Source: Anaerolineae bacterium
Lineage (GTDB): Bacteria; Chloroflexota; Anaerolineae; Aggregatilineales; Phototrophicaceae
Length of the DNA stretch: 64,000 nt
NCBI GenBank assembly: GCA_022843745.1
Contig: JALHNB010000016.1
Coordinates: 82,849 to 146,848 of the forward strand
Reading direction: 5' to 3'
Positions 1 through 9,201 of the stretch are shown here, piece after piece (within the stretch, counting starts at the first letter, position 1; the number at the start of each line of letters is the position of its first letter). The notes beneath the pieces are model-generated. The model was not told where the DNA came from. It ran no database searches and saw nothing but the letters and a program-made list of their open reading frames with translations. The position numbers and the translations under genes were made by a program.

Positions 1-469
1 GTGGCCCACCGATTATCGGCCCCAGCGCGATACCCGCCCATAAGCCGACCTGCAACATGCCCATCGCAAAGCCCATCCGTTCACGCGGCGCACAGGCGGC
101 CACCAGCGCATTTGAGGCCGAGTCCGTACCTGTGATAAGCCCTTGAATCGCTCGCAGCAGCACCAATTCTTCCGCCGAGCGCACATAGCCCATTAGCAGC
201 AGCAGAATCGTGCCGCCGAACATTGCCCGTGCAACCATCAATTTGCGACCATGACGATCCGCCAGCGCACCCCAGAACGGCGCAGCGATCATCATCGTCA
301 GCGCTTGCGATGAAATCGTCATCCCCGCCAGAAATTCCAGGCTGAGTCCCGTGTGCGTGCCTAAATGCTGGACGTAAAGCGGAAAAAATGGATAGGTAAC
401 AGAAAAACCCGCTTGCGAAAGCAATTGGGCAATGAACATAATCGCGAGGGTGCGTCGCCAACCGGGCAT
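1..469 (-). CDS. MFS transporter, MdtG/multidrug-efflux type (C-terminal part outside window)
   Basis: The reverse strand reads open from an ATG at 469 to the window edge, giving 156 codons of an N-terminal half. It starts [17 protein letters not shown], followed by several hydrophobic helices. The cytoplasmic loop motif [14 protein letters not shown] near residues 66-80 is the classical major facilitator loop-2/3 signature, so a proton-driven exporter is likely; the substrate cannot be read. An in-frame stop lies a few codons upstream of the ATG, which fixes the start region. It lies downstream of the carotenoid block on the same strand, separated by 114 bases, so co-transcription is possible but unproven. 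Confidence 0.85.
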   Translation of the reverse strand, partial: MPGWRRTLAIMFIAQLLSQAGFSVTYPFFPLYVQHLGTHTGLSLEFLAGMTISSQALTMMIAAPFWGALADRHGRKLMVARAMFGGTILLLLMGYVRSAEELVLLRAIQGLITGTDSASNALVAACAPRERMGFAMGMLQVGLWAGIALGPIIGGP

Positions 470-583
470 AGCGAAAATCGAAAGCCTATCGTTTAAAATG
501 GTTTGTCAGAGGAGTATGACACTTCAAACAGTTTTATAGGATTTCAGATTATTTCACAATATCCATAAAGTTCCAATTAGCGG

Positions 584-1018
584 TTAGCGTTTTTCCGGCA
601 CGGCGCGGGCGTGAACGAGGTCGAAAACGAACAACAGGATACCCTGAATGACGATGCCGATGCCTATCCCGCGCCACAATTCGTCTTTTTTACCGCGTGT
701 CTGCGACAGCCGCAGCCCACCCAGCATATACAGCACGTCGAGAAAGGTGTTTATCCACAAGATGCGGCGCATGTTTTCCGATTCACGCTTGGTCACTTCG
801 GTATCCAGCGGATCGGGCAAATTCTTAAAGCGCCTTTTCGCCACATTACCGCCAACAACGGCAATCGCGATATTGATAAGTCCCCACCCTATCGACTGAC
901 TGCCAACGCCCTTCCAGAATGGTTTTAAGAGTGAAAGGATCAGGCCGATAAAGACGTTAACGATATTCCACGAAAACAGCCGATGCGAAAGTATTTCGTT
1001 AAACTGCCATATGTTCAT
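584..1018 (-). CDS. Small integral membrane protein, about four helices (DUF6992-like)
   Basis: A 144-residue protein with three or four hydrophobic stretches (near residues 16-32, 42-58, 86-102 and 115-132) and a basic loop NVAKRRFKNLP, so it should sit in the cytoplasmic membrane. The start region with MNxxxFNE and a WNxVN-like motif resembles small bacterial membrane proteins grouped as DUF6992; this is recognition from memory. No catalytic motif is visible and I assign no function. It follows the lycopene cyclase gene by only 8 bases on the same strand, so it is probably the last gene of the carotenoid block. Confidence 0.7.
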   Translation of the reverse strand: MNIWQFNEILSHRLFSWNIVNVFIGLILSLLKPFWKGVGSQSIGWGLINIAIAVVGGNVAKRRFKNLPDPLDTEVTKRESENMRRILWINTFLDVLYMLGGLRLSQTRGKKDELWRGIGIGIVIQGILLFVFDLVHARAVPEKR

Positions 1019-1026
1019 TGATACCT

Positions 1027-1848
1027 CTACTCCATCACAGTAGTTTTATCGTTGTGGTTCACAAACGGCAGCCATTTCCGCGCCACCGCTGGTACGCGCT
1101 GGTGGCTTTCCTGCGCCATCACCAATGTCACGCCAAACACCAGCAGAACATTTGTCAACGTAAAGAAAATAAATTCTTCGATGGGGAGAACGCCGGCCAG
1201 ATAAATCTGGAGCGATTGCTCTGGATCAATCATCCATGTCCCTGAGCCGATTGCCAGATAATCCGCCGCCGATAGATAAATGGATGATGACGCGATGGCA
1301 AGAAAAATCACGCGGCGATATTTCCACAGAATGTCACCTGCAAACGCGATTTGCAGCATGATCGGCGGCAGCGCCCAGATCAGTTCCAGCCCCAGATACG
1401 TGCCAGGTTTCCAGCCTGCCACCAAAATCACCGCCGAGGCTATCCAGATAGGCACGAGAAACACCAACGGAATCAGCCGGACACGCCAGCGAGTGTCAAG
1501 GGCTTTATCCGAGAGAGGCAAATAGCGCATGAGCGTGAATAACCACAGGCCTGTCAAAATAGGCTGCACGAGGAAAAATGTGTATTCTTCCAGCGGAACC
1601 CAGCCGAAAACGATCCCTGTCACCAGATTGGGGTCATACCACCACACACCGCTGGCTACCAGATAATTGTCCCAGGGTGTCGTATATACCAGCGCGACCA
1701 GCATATGTGCGCCGATGCCAGCCCACATCGGCCAGCCATTCAACGCGCGTGGGAGTCGTTTGCCCCGGCGGTAATCAAAAATCGTCCATACGAGCAAAAT
1801 TATGATCGGTATCAGCACAAACTGAGCTAAAAAACCAAAATACGTCAT
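1027..1848 (-). CDS. Lycopene cyclase, fused CrtYc/CrtYd-type membrane protein
   Basis: A 273-residue polytopic membrane protein with two homologous halves of about three helices each. Each half carries the diagnostic PxEE motif: VPLEEYTFFLVQP near residue 80 and LPIEEFIFFTLTN near residue 225. That arrangement is the fused form of the heterodimeric lycopene beta-cyclases (CrtYc plus CrtYd; also the CarR half of fungal CarRP). The expected role is ring closure at the ends of lycopene in the membrane. It abuts the FAD oxidoreductase gene with no spacer, and phytoene synthase is one gene further upstream, which supports a carotenoid role. Beta versus epsilon or one-ended versus two-ended cyclisation cannot be told from sequence. 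Confidence 0.88.
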   Translation of the reverse strand: MTYFGFLAQFVLIPIIILLVWTIFDYRRGKRLPRALNGWPMWAGIGAHMLVALVYTTPWDNYLVASGVWWYDPNLVTGIVFGWVPLEEYTFFLVQPILTGLWLFTLMRYLPLSDKALDTRWRVRLIPLVFLVPIWIASAVILVAGWKPGTYLGLELIWALPPIMLQIAFAGDILWKYRRVIFLAIASSSIYLSAADYLAIGSGTWMIDPEQSLQIYLAGVLPIEEFIFFTLTNVLLVFGVTLVMAQESHQRVPAVARKWLPFVNHNDKTTVME

Positions 1849-3426
1849 TTAAAAAATCCTCCCAAACCGGGAAAGATCGTGCAGCAGAACTGCTGCCGCG
1901 TTGCGACCCGCCGCGCCCATGATGCCACCGCCGGGATGTGTGCTTGCGCCGGTGAGATATAACCCTGGCAGCGGCCCGCGATAATTGCTCATCGTCAGCG
2001 CCGGACGCAGCATGAACATCTGGTCAATCGACATTTCCAGGTGCATGACATTGCCGCGCAGTAAGCCAAGTTCGCGTTCCAGATACAGCGGTGTCTCGAT
2101 CAGTTGGTCGATCACTGCATTTTTGACGTTCGGAGCGTACTGTGCCAGCGTATCCAGCATATGGTCAGCGGTTTCCTGCGCGATGTCATCCCATGACGCG
2201 CCGGACGCGAGTTCATACGGGTAATACTGACCCCATAAAAACAGCGTGTGTTTGCCGGGAGGCGCTAAGGTTGGATCGGCAGCCGAAAACGTCATTGAAA
2301 TCAGCGCCGGATTTTTTGAGGGTATTCCCGACAGATAATCGCCGTAAGCACGTTCCAGATAGGCCAGATCAGGGCAGATAAATTGCAGCGCGGTATGCTG
2401 CGGGCCGGGTTTACCGTTGGAGGGCAAAGCGGTGTAATCGGGCAGTTCATTCATGGCGTAACGCACGATCATGCCAAAACCGTTACCAACACGCGCCCGT
2501 TCGAGCAAATTGCGCGACTGTGTGGGGATATTTTCCGCGCCTAACATACGCAAGGTCGTATGAATATGTGCGCCAGAAACCACTTTTCGCGCCGTGATTC
2601 GCGTCCCATCCTCAGCTTCCGCGCCGACCACTTTGCCTTTTTCGATCAAAATGTGCTTGACCGGTGCGCTCGTCAAAATACGCCCGCCGTGCGCCTGGAT
2701 CATTTTCGCCAGCGCTTGGGTCAGCATTCCTGATCCCCCGCGCGGACGCTTGACTCCGCCGACATGATACATCGGATGCCACAGCGCAAACGGCGCAGAA
2801 AATGGTTCACTCGGCGGCGGGCCGGACTGCGCAGCCATCCAGCTAATCAACGACTGGACTTGGGTGCTGCTGAAAGACTGCCGCATCACCTGCCCATAAC
2901 CCCGGAAAAGATCAGTCAATTGATCCCAACGACTGTCACGTCCAATCGAACTGCCGAACACCATATACCGCGCCAGATTAAACGGCGTGGGCGGGTGTAA
3001 AAACGCCTCGACCATTGCTTGAGAAACGGGTTTCCACTTGTCGATAAATTGGCGATAGGCTTCCGCATCGGCAGGCGAAACCGCCGCGATACTCTCACAG
3101 GTTTTATCGACATCCTTCCAGATTGTGATATGTGTGCCATCGGAAAAGGGTGCAAAAAACAGCGGGTCGAGGTCGATATAATCGAGGCCGTATTTCGCTA
3201 ACTCTAATTCCTGAACGATAGGTGTGTGATTGATGAGGATATGCGCAGAACCGCCCAGGTCGAATTTGAAGCCGGGGATGATTTCTTCGGTGACAACTGC
3301 GCCGCCGACAGTGTGCCGCCGTTCCATAACCACGACGCGATAACCCGCTTTCGCCAGATAACCCGCACACACCAGCGCGTTATGACCCGCGCCAATCACC
3401 AGAACATCACAATCCGGCATGGGCAT
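1849..3426 (-). CDS. FAD-dependent carotenoid oxidoreductase (CrtO/PYROXD2/CrtI-like)
   Basis: A 525-residue flavoprotein. Residues 6-35 form the N-terminal FAD-binding Rossmann fold (DCDVLVIGAGHNALVCAGYL, then an acidic strand end VVMERR), and the C-terminal segment LYLTGASTHPGGGIMGAAGR is the conserved FAD-binding tail of this superfamily. Overall size and the GGAVVTEEIIPGFKFDLGG stretch resemble CrtO-type beta-carotene ketolases and the PYROXD2 group more than short phytoene desaturases. Placed between phytoene synthase and lycopene cyclase, it is very likely a carotenoid desaturase or ketolase. Two starts are possible, 3426 and 3420; both overlap the 3' end of phytoene synthase by 14-20 bases, which indicates translational coupling. 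Confidence 0.85.
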   Translation of the reverse strand: MPMPDCDVLVIGAGHNALVCAGYLAKAGYRVVVMERRHTVGGAVVTEEIIPGFKFDLGGSAHILINHTPIVQELELAKYGLDYIDLDPLFFAPFSDGTHITIWKDVDKTCESIAAVSPADAEAYRQFIDKWKPVSQAMVEAFLHPPTPFNLARYMVFGSSIGRDSRWDQLTDLFRGYGQVMRQSFSSTQVQSLISWMAAQSGPPPSEPFSAPFALWHPMYHVGGVKRPRGGSGMLTQALAKMIQAHGGRILTSAPVKHILIEKGKVVGAEAEDGTRITARKVVSGAHIHTTLRMLGAENIPTQSRNLLERARVGNGFGMIVRYAMNELPDYTALPSNGKPGPQHTALQFICPDLAYLERAYGDYLSGIPSKNPALISMTFSAADPTLAPPGKHTLFLWGQYYPYELASGASWDDIAQETADHMLDTLAQYAPNVKNAVIDQLIETPLYLERELGLLRGNVMHLEMSIDQMFMLRPALTMSNYRGPLPGLYLTGASTHPGGGIMGAAGRNAAAVLLHDLSRFGRIF

Positions 3427-4372
3427 TCATCCTCAGGACTTGCGACCAGATACGCGGCAAGCGCATCAATTTGCCCACTGTGCTAACATGCGCCCGACGG
3501 CTGAAAACATCATAATCGTGCGCTTCTATATCGGCCAGAATCGCGCGGTACAGGTCGGCAGCGGCAGCTATTGCCAATCGCCCATCGGGGTTGAGCATCG
3601 CGATGCCCTCCCACGACTCGGCATAAAGACGGCGATTGCGCTCGATCTGAAAGCGCATGAACGCCCGCCAGCGATCATCCACCACGCCGTTCGCTATGTC
3701 CGTTTCGTCCAGACCAAATGCCGCCAACTCATCCTGCGGCAGATAGACGCGCCCCGTCCGCCAATCTTCCGCAATGTCGCGCAAAATATTGGTTACTTGC
3801 AGCGCAACGCCCAGCTTGACCGCATACGCCAGCGCGTCCTGTCCTTCAAAACCGATGATATGCATCGCCATCAAGCCTACAGTGGATGCCACACCATACG
3901 AATATTCGGCTAAATCTGTAAAAGTTGCATAGCGCTTTTGCGAAAGATCACGCGCCACGCCATCGATCAACTGCTCACCATAACCATGTGGAATATTATG
4001 AAGCGCACGCGCATCTGCCCAGGCCATCGCGACAGGGTTATCTGAGGACGGGTGTGACATCGTAATAAGTTTTTGCCAATTTATTAACGATTCTCGTGCG
4101 ATTTCATCATTTTCACTCTGATCAACTATGTTATCGGTGACACGGCAAAAAGCGTAGAGTGCGCGGGTCGCGCGGCGTTTTTCCAACGGCAGCAGGCCGG
4201 AAGCCAGATAAAACGTGCGACTGCTCTCACGAGTCAGGTCTTCGCAATAGGTATAAGAGGCTTTTAGCCCGACTTTATCAGAGATGACGTGTTCGCCCGG
4301 TCTATGGGTTTCGAGCGCTTCATACGCCCAATCCAGCAGCCTGTTTTCCCACGCATGAAATTGGATCGTCAT
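3407..4372 (-). CDS. crtB: Phytoene synthase
   Basis: A 321-residue trans-isoprenyl diphosphate synthase of the squalene/phytoene synthase family, condensing two geranylgeranyl diphosphates to phytoene. Both magnesium-binding aspartate motifs are present: DNIVD at residues 80-84 and NILRDIAEDW with D199 and D203. The family signature GVALQVTNILRDIAEDWRTG and the downstream VYLPQDEL match well. A strong Shine-Dalgarno (GGGGGA) precedes the ATG at 4372. The gene overlaps the next oxidoreductase by up to 20 bases. Upstream lies a 154-base gap with a TATAAT box, so an internal promoter may drive the crtB half of the block. Confidence 0.95.
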   Translation of the reverse strand: MTIQFHAWENRLLDWAYEALETHRPGEHVISDKVGLKASYTYCEDLTRESSRTFYLASGLLPLEKRRATRALYAFCRVTDNIVDQSENDEIARESLINWQKLITMSHPSSDNPVAMAWADARALHNIPHGYGEQLIDGVARDLSQKRYATFTDLAEYSYGVASTVGLMAMHIIGFEGQDALAYAVKLGVALQVTNILRDIAEDWRTGRVYLPQDELAAFGLDETDIANGVVDDRWRAFMRFQIERNRRLYAESWEGIAMLNPDGRLAIAAAADLYRAILADIEAHDYDVFSRRAHVSTVGKLMRLPRIWSQVLRMNAHAGL

Positions 4373-4417
4373 GGCTTCCCCCAGCCTGTCGCGAAAGTTT
4401 ACTTAAGTATGGTCTTG

Positions 4418-4423
4418 ATTATA
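4418..4423 (-). promoter_or_regulatory. Possible -10 box upstream of crtB
   Basis: A perfect TATAAT on the minus strand lies about 46 bases upstream of the crtB start. No convincing -35 hexamer sits 16-18 bases further up, so this could be an activator-dependent promoter or chance in an AT-rich gap. Confidence 0.3.
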
Positions 4424-4526
4424 AAAATAACCACATGAGGAAATATACAATTTCAGGTTAAGGCAAAATAAGTAATATGGATCACTTAAATGAGAGAAGA
4501 TTAAGAAGCCGTGAGCTAAATTCCGG

Positions 4527-5429
4527 CTAAGAATTAACGACAGATAACGCGCTGCGCACCGTCTGGAAATGAATATCGACGATATCTGTGACTTCTTTGG
4601 CATATCCTCCGGCCATCGCAACCGCCACAGGCAGCCCCGCACGCTGGCAGTGATCGAACACCAGTCGATCACGTTCTTCTAATCCAGCCTTGCTCATGTT
4701 GAGCCGCCCCAGCTTATCCCCTTCAAAGGGATCTGCGCCAGCCAGATAAATTGCCAGATCCGCGCCGGAACGTTCAATCGATTTGCGCAGCCCTTTTTCC
4801 AGTGCATCCAGATAAATCTCATCGCCTGCTTCATCGGCTAAAGCAATATCCAGATCGCTGTCCTCTTTGTGAAATGGGAAATTTTTCTCGCCGTGAATTG
4901 AAAATGTGAACACTGTCGGATCATTTGCAAAAACGGCTGCCGTGCCGTTTCCCTGATGCACATCGCAGTCGATGATGACCACACGTTTGACTCGCCCCTC
5001 GGCCTGCATCACCCGCGCCGCAATTGCGCTGTCGTTAAACAGGCAGTAACCCTCGCCATGATCGGGATATGCATGATGAGTCCCGCCCGCTAAATTAACC
5101 GCAACGCCCTCTTGCAGCGCCACCCGACATGCGCCAATCGTCGCACCCGAAGACCGCCGCGAACGTTCGACCATCTGCGGCGACCAGGGAAAGCCGATCC
5201 GCCGCATCTCCTTCTCAGTGAGCAAGCCATTTTTGGCACGTTCCAAATAATCGATGTCATGACAGCGCAAAATCTGCGTGTCGCTGGCAGGGTATGGCTC
5301 GACCAATTCGCAATGCGGCGTTAATTCCGCCTCGACTCGTTCGCGCAGCAGGCGATATTTATCCATCGGGAAACGGTGTTCCTGCGGCAGCGGCAGGACA
5401 AAATTATCGCAGTAAAAAACCTTCATCAT
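4527..5429 (-). CDS. Histone deacetylase-fold hydrolase (HDAC11/class IV-like)
   Basis: A 300-residue zinc hydrolase of the arginase/deacetylase fold. The twin active-site histidines are H118-H119 in GGTHHAYP, the zinc ligands are D156 and H158 in DCDVHQGNG, and D233 in AGADPFEGD. The length and the GEGYCLFND and GGYAKE segments match the HDAC11-like group. In bacteria such enzymes deacetylate polyamines, acetoin-related compounds or protein lysines; the substrate here is unknown. The ATG overlaps the TGA of the upstream TspO-like gene by four bases (ATGA), so the two are translated together. Its place inside a carotenoid and photolyase block is unexpected. Confidence 0.88.
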   Translation of the reverse strand: MMKVFYCDNFVLPLPQEHRFPMDKYRLLRERVEAELTPHCELVEPYPASDTQILRCHDIDYLERAKNGLLTEKEMRRIGFPWSPQMVERSRRSSGATIGACRVALQEGVAVNLAGGTHHAYPDHGEGYCLFNDSAIAARVMQAEGRVKRVVIIDCDVHQGNGTAAVFANDPTVFTFSIHGEKNFPFHKEDSDLDIALADEAGDEIYLDALEKGLRKSIERSGADLAIYLAGADPFEGDKLGRLNMSKAGLEERDRLVFDHCQRAGLPVAVAMAGGYAKEVTDIVDIHFQTVRSALSVVNS

Positions 5430-6208
5430 GCGGTACGTGGCGCAAGCCTTCCCTGATTATTCCGATCTATCAGCCATTTTGCGATCAACACGTTAATCAC
5501 TACAGCGGTCATCACCCCGGCAGTCAGCGCAATGCTGGATTCAGCCGATTGCTTGACAATTATGCCAATAAATGCCCACACAATCACAGCCGTATAGCCT
5601 ACATCGCGCCGGGTAACAATTACGATTGATGTCAGAATCGCGCCAATCACCAGCATAATAATCGCCCAGGTTTGCGGCGCAATTCCAAAACCATTCCAGT
5701 TCAGATCATACAGCACGTCGGTTACGTTGGCGATAGTTGCAACCGTAATCCAGCCAAGATAAATGCTGAACGGCACATTTACCGCCCATTTTTCCGCGCC
5801 AGAAACAGGCTTAACGCCGATTTCCAGACGCAAATAAACGACAATCAGGCTCACCAGCAAGATGAGCATCATCACCAGCGTCAGTGGAAACTGCTGATAA
5901 TGCCACAGGAAAATCCACGCGCTGTTAGCGACTGCACCGAGCGTAAACCAGTAGCCGATGCGCCGGAAGCGCGGGTTTTCACGTTGAGACGGCAGCGCCT
6001 GATAAATGGCAAAAGCGATCCAGCCGATGTAGATCACGCCCCAGATTGAAAATACATAACCAGCCGGAACGAAATACACCGGAAAGCTGTCCGAAATTTC
6101 GCCGGTGTTCAGCCCATTGATCGGCAAAGCGTTCGCCAGAATATTAATGGTGATCGTCACCACTACGGCAATTACGTTCACAATTTGTCGAATCAGATCT
6201 CGGTTCAA
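5426..6208 (-). CDS. TspO/MBR-related tryptophan-rich membrane protein, extended form
   Basis: A 260-residue membrane protein with about seven or eight hydrophobic helices. The segment FVPAGYVFSIWGVIYIGW near residues 46-63 strongly resembles the first loop of TspO (PxWxFxxVWxxLY), and aromatic positions NSAWIFLWHYQQFP match TspO helix 3. It is longer than classical TspO (about 160 residues), as in a group of bacterial proteins annotated as tryptophan-rich sensory proteins. TspO proteins bind porphyrins and affect pigment gene expression in some phototrophs, which would fit the neighbouring carotenoid and photolyase genes. The start has a weak AGGAGT upstream; it overlaps the HDAC-like gene by four bases. 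Confidence 0.7.
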   Translation of the reverse strand: MNRDLIRQIVNVIAVVVTITINILANALPINGLNTGEISDSFPVYFVPAGYVFSIWGVIYIGWIAFAIYQALPSQRENPRFRRIGYWFTLGAVANSAWIFLWHYQQFPLTLVMMLILLVSLIVVYLRLEIGVKPVSGAEKWAVNVPFSIYLGWITVATIANVTDVLYDLNWNGFGIAPQTWAIIMLVIGAILTSIVIVTRRDVGYTAVIVWAFIGIIVKQSAESSIALTAGVMTAVVINVLIAKWLIDRNNQGRLAPRTA

Positions 6209-6214
6209 AATACC

Positions 6215-7624
6215 TTACTCCTGTTTATTTTTCACGGCGCTGTAGGCGGCTAAAGTGCGCTCCCGCGCAAATTCATGGTCAATTATTGGTGGCGTGTATT
6301 GTTCCGGTGGTGTGTTCATTTCCCAGGGGGTATGGATAAATGCGTCAGACACATCAGCCAGTTCGGGAATCCAACGCCGGATGTAATGACCGTCAGGGTC
6401 AAACTTTCGCGATTGGCTTACCGGATTAAAAATGCGGAAATACGGCTGAGCATCCGTACCCGTTCCCGCCGTCCACTGCCAGCCGCCGTTGTTCGCTGCT
6501 GGGTCGCCATCAATGAGATGCTGCATAAAATGCAGTTCCCCTTCACGCCAGTCGATAAGCAGGTCTTTGGTCAAAAAACTGGCGACAACCATCCGCGCCC
6601 GATTAGGCATCCAGCCGATTGCCTTTAACTGGCGCATGGCAGCATCCACAACCGGGTAGCCTGTCAGTCCATCTTTCCAGGCCTGAAGTTCATCCGGCGC
6701 ATTTCGCCATTCCACGCGGTCATACTCTGGGCGAAAGCTGCGTTTATCCACATGCGGAAAATGATTCATCACGTGAACGTAAAACTCGCGCCAGATCAAT
6801 TCATCAACCCAGGTTTCAACCGAGTCGCGTTTCTGTGGGTTATCCGTTCGCTGATACGCCTCTCGCGCCGCCCAATATGCCTGCCGAGGCGAGAGCATCC
6901 CAAACCGCAAATAGGGCGAGAGGCAGGATGTTTCCATCCGTGTGTCAGTGAAAGGATCAAGTGTCAAATTGTTGCGCGTTTCAGCATAGGTATAAATCGG
7001 CGCAGCGATAAATGCGTCCAGGCGGCGTAGGGCTTCGGATTCGCTGGCTTCCGGCACACTAATTGTCGCCGCGAAACCGAGTTCATGAAGGCTCGGCAAA
7101 ACCTGACTCTCCAGCGCCAAAAATGAGCCGGGCTGAAAAGCAACTTTTTCCGGCTTTGGTTGGGATTTCCACTGTTTCTTAAATGGCGTATACACCATAA
7201 ACGGGCTGCCATCCTGCTTCATGACCTCACCGGGCGCAAGCAGCACAGCATCGTCAAAGGCGCGAATCTCGACTCGCAAATGCTGCTCAAGCGCCTCATC
7301 ACGGTGTCGCGCGAACGGCGTATAATCGCGATTAAAATAGAGCGTTTGCGCCCCGGATTCCACGATCACTTTCGCCAGAATTTCAACTGGATCGCCCCGG
7401 CGAATCACCAGATGACTGCCCAATTTTCGCAGTGAATGGTCAAGTGAATCCAGCGCCTTGAGCAAAAATGCCATACGTGGTGCGCCGGAACGTTTGCTTT
7501 TCAGAATCGCGTCGTCAAATATGAACAGCGGAATCACAGGCGCACCGCTATCAAGGGCAGCTTGGAGCGCTGAGTTATCTTCCAGACGGAGATCACGCCG
7601 AAACCAGTGGATGACCGGATTCAT
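6215..7624 (-). CDS. phrB: Deoxyribodipyrimidine photolyase (class I CPD photolyase/cryptochrome family)
   Basis: A 469-residue light-dependent DNA repair enzyme. The N-terminal alpha/beta antenna domain begins HWFRRDLRLEDNSAL, the family signature. The C-terminal FAD domain carries DELIWREFYVHVM, the tryptophan-rich WMPNRARMVVASFLTKDL and GDPAANNGGWQWTAGTGTD, which are the FAD- and CPD-lesion-binding segments of class I photolyases. It reverses UV-induced cyclobutane pyrimidine dimers using blue light. Length is normal for the family. The start ATG overlaps the TGA of the upstream oxidoreductase (7621-7624), and the TspO-like gene follows after 6 bases, so it is embedded in an operon with carotenoid genes, an arrangement often linked to light-induced expression. 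Confidence 0.95.
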   Translation of the reverse strand: MNPVIHWFRRDLRLEDNSALQAALDSGAPVIPLFIFDDAILKSKRSGAPRMAFLLKALDSLDHSLRKLGSHLVIRRGDPVEILAKVIVESGAQTLYFNRDYTPFARHRDEALEQHLRVEIRAFDDAVLLAPGEVMKQDGSPFMVYTPFKKQWKSQPKPEKVAFQPGSFLALESQVLPSLHELGFAATISVPEASESEALRRLDAFIAAPIYTYAETRNNLTLDPFTDTRMETSCLSPYLRFGMLSPRQAYWAAREAYQRTDNPQKRDSVETWVDELIWREFYVHVMNHFPHVDKRSFRPEYDRVEWRNAPDELQAWKDGLTGYPVVDAAMRQLKAIGWMPNRARMVVASFLTKDLLIDWREGELHFMQHLIDGDPAANNGGWQWTAGTGTDAQPYFRIFNPVSQSRKFDPDGHYIRRWIPELADVSDAFIHTPWEMNTPPEQYTPPIIDHEFARERTLAAYSAVKNKQE

Positions 7625-9168
7625 GAGATGACTTCCTCCGTTGGCTGATAAATTTCCGCTGTAAGTGCAGGAAGTGTTCGCCGCACATCTTTCACCACCC
7701 GCAGCGCACCCAATGTCACGCCCGCCGTCGATTGGCCGGGGAAAATCGAGTCACCGACCAGGCGCAAATTTGGAAGTCCGGTACGCGGCCCACGCGCCTT
7801 GAACAGTGATGTGATCGGGAAACCGCCAACCATGCCCAGATGTCGCTCGGTGTAAAACTGATAGGTTACAGGCGTTCCAGGCAGCGTCAGCACGATGCCA
7901 CGCCGGAAGCCAGGAATCGCCTTCTCAATATTGGTGAGCATTTTTTCGGTATATTCGGCTTTTCGCGCTTCATATGCCTGCTCATCACTCGCCAATAAAT
8001 CCCACCAGGGTTGGACATTGGTATGGGTCGTCACCGTAGCGGCGCGATGTCCGGCGGGGGCGCGGCTGTTATCCCACTGCGGCGAAAGTGAGATAAAAAT
8101 ACTGTTCGTCTCGCCCAAATTACTCTCCATATCCCCGATAATCTGATGATGATCGGGCAAATTTGGCGGTAGTTGATCGGCTTTGATGCCCAGGTGCAGC
8201 ACAAACGCGCCCCAACCCTTTGCTCGGCCCGCCACTTCACGCTGCAAACCCGGTGGGCTTTCCTCGCCAAGTAAATCGTCCAATGACCAGGGCGTGAGAT
8301 TGGCGATGACGAAATCTGCCGGGAACAATTCTTCCTGTTTACCGCGTTTTCCCTTTTGCGCATAGACTCCGGTCACGCGCCCGCTTTCGACGGCGATCCG
8401 CGTCACTTTCTGGCGGAACAACACTTCCCCGCCCAGAGTTTCAATTTTTTCGACCAACGTTTGCGCCAATCCACCGATCCCGCCTTCGACGTGATAAACG
8501 CCCTGACGCGCCAGATCAAGCGCTGTTGCGCCCCAGATAGCATTGACATTTTGTGCGACGGTTTGCGCCGAAATCAACAACTGCGCATCCAGAAAACGCC
8601 GGAAATTTTTGTCATTTGCTAATCCGAAACGCTGTATCCACTGGTCAACCGTGCTGAACACAAGCGGCAGCAAACGTAAATCCGCCGGAAAATTCGCCAG
8701 TCCCACACGCCCAATCTGCAACAAATCAGCAGCACTCGTCGGCGGCCAGGGCAAACCCTGCGCGGACATCCTCCAGCCGAGGTCGGCTATTTTCGCCTGC
8801 TCCTCCCAAAATGATTCTGTACCCGGAAATTTCGCCAGCACATCGGCGTTATCCTGCGTCAGCGCAACTTCGCGATCCGGCAAATGCACCACCCAGGCGG
8901 GGTCATGTCGGCGCACAGGCCAGTCGATATTGAGCATTTTTCCGACCAGCGCGTGTGGCCCGTACGGCTGAAATCCGCCAGCAACCGTCGCGCCCGCGTC
9001 AAAACGATAGCCCTGGTGGTAAAACGTTCCCGCACAACCGCCCGGATAAGTCTGCGTTTCAAGAACGGTCACACGGTAGCCATCATTTGCCAGCAGGGCG
9101 GCAGCCGTCAGCCCGCCGATCCCCGCCCCGATGACGACAATACGAGGAATGTGTGGTGTAAGGTTAAT
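7621..9168 (-). CDS. Phytoene desaturase-family FAD oxidoreductase; no standard start codon
   Basis: The frame contains a complete FAD-binding N-terminus (RIVVIGAGIGGLTAAALLA, then VTVLE) and the C-terminal LVGDSIFPGQSTAGVTLGAL typical of CrtI/CrtD/carotene isomerase flavoproteins, about 516 residues in all. The glycine motif lies upstream of the first GTG at 9072, so a start there would remove the dinucleotide-binding site. Between the in-frame stop at 9172-9174 and the glycine motif there is no ATG, GTG or TTG; only ATT codons (9168, 9150, 9141) are available. I give 9168 (ATT) as the most likely start. A dispersed repeat arm begins directly upstream, so the original start may have been displaced. 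It probably works with CrtB in desaturating or isomerising carotenes. Confidence 0.75.
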   Translation of the reverse strand: MNLTPHIPRIVVIGAGIGGLTAAALLANDGYRVTVLETQTYPGGCAGTFYHQGYRFDAGATVAGGFQPYGPHALVGKMLNIDWPVRRHDPAWVVHLPDREVALTQDNADVLAKFPGTESFWEEQAKIADLGWRMSAQGLPWPPTSAADLLQIGRVGLANFPADLRLLPLVFSTVDQWIQRFGLANDKNFRRFLDAQLLISAQTVAQNVNAIWGATALDLARQGVYHVEGGIGGLAQTLVEKIETLGGEVLFRQKVTRIAVESGRVTGVYAQKGKRGKQEELFPADFVIANLTPWSLDDLLGEESPPGLQREVAGRAKGWGAFVLHLGIKADQLPPNLPDHHQIIGDMESNLGETNSIFISLSPQWDNSRAPAGHRAATVTTHTNVQPWWDLLASDEQAYEARKAEYTEKMLTNIEKAIPGFRRGIVLTLPGTPVTYQFYTERHLGMVGGFPITSLFKARGPRTGLPNLRLVGDSIFPGQSTAGVTLGALRVVKDVRRTLPALTAEIYQPTEEVIS

Positions 9169-9170
9169 TT

Positions 9171-9197
9171 CTCAGTGTCCTCTGTGTCTCAGTGGTT
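9171..9197. repeat. Single arm of dispersed palindromic repeat family 1
   Basis: The 27 bases are a diverged copy of the arm CTCTGTGTCTCTGTGGTT found as inverted pairs at 13532, 15577 and 63523. Here only one arm is present, between the SRPBCC gene and the FAD oxidoreductase, directly against the latter's 5' end. Confidence 0.65.
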
Positions 9198-9201
9198 CGA
9201 A

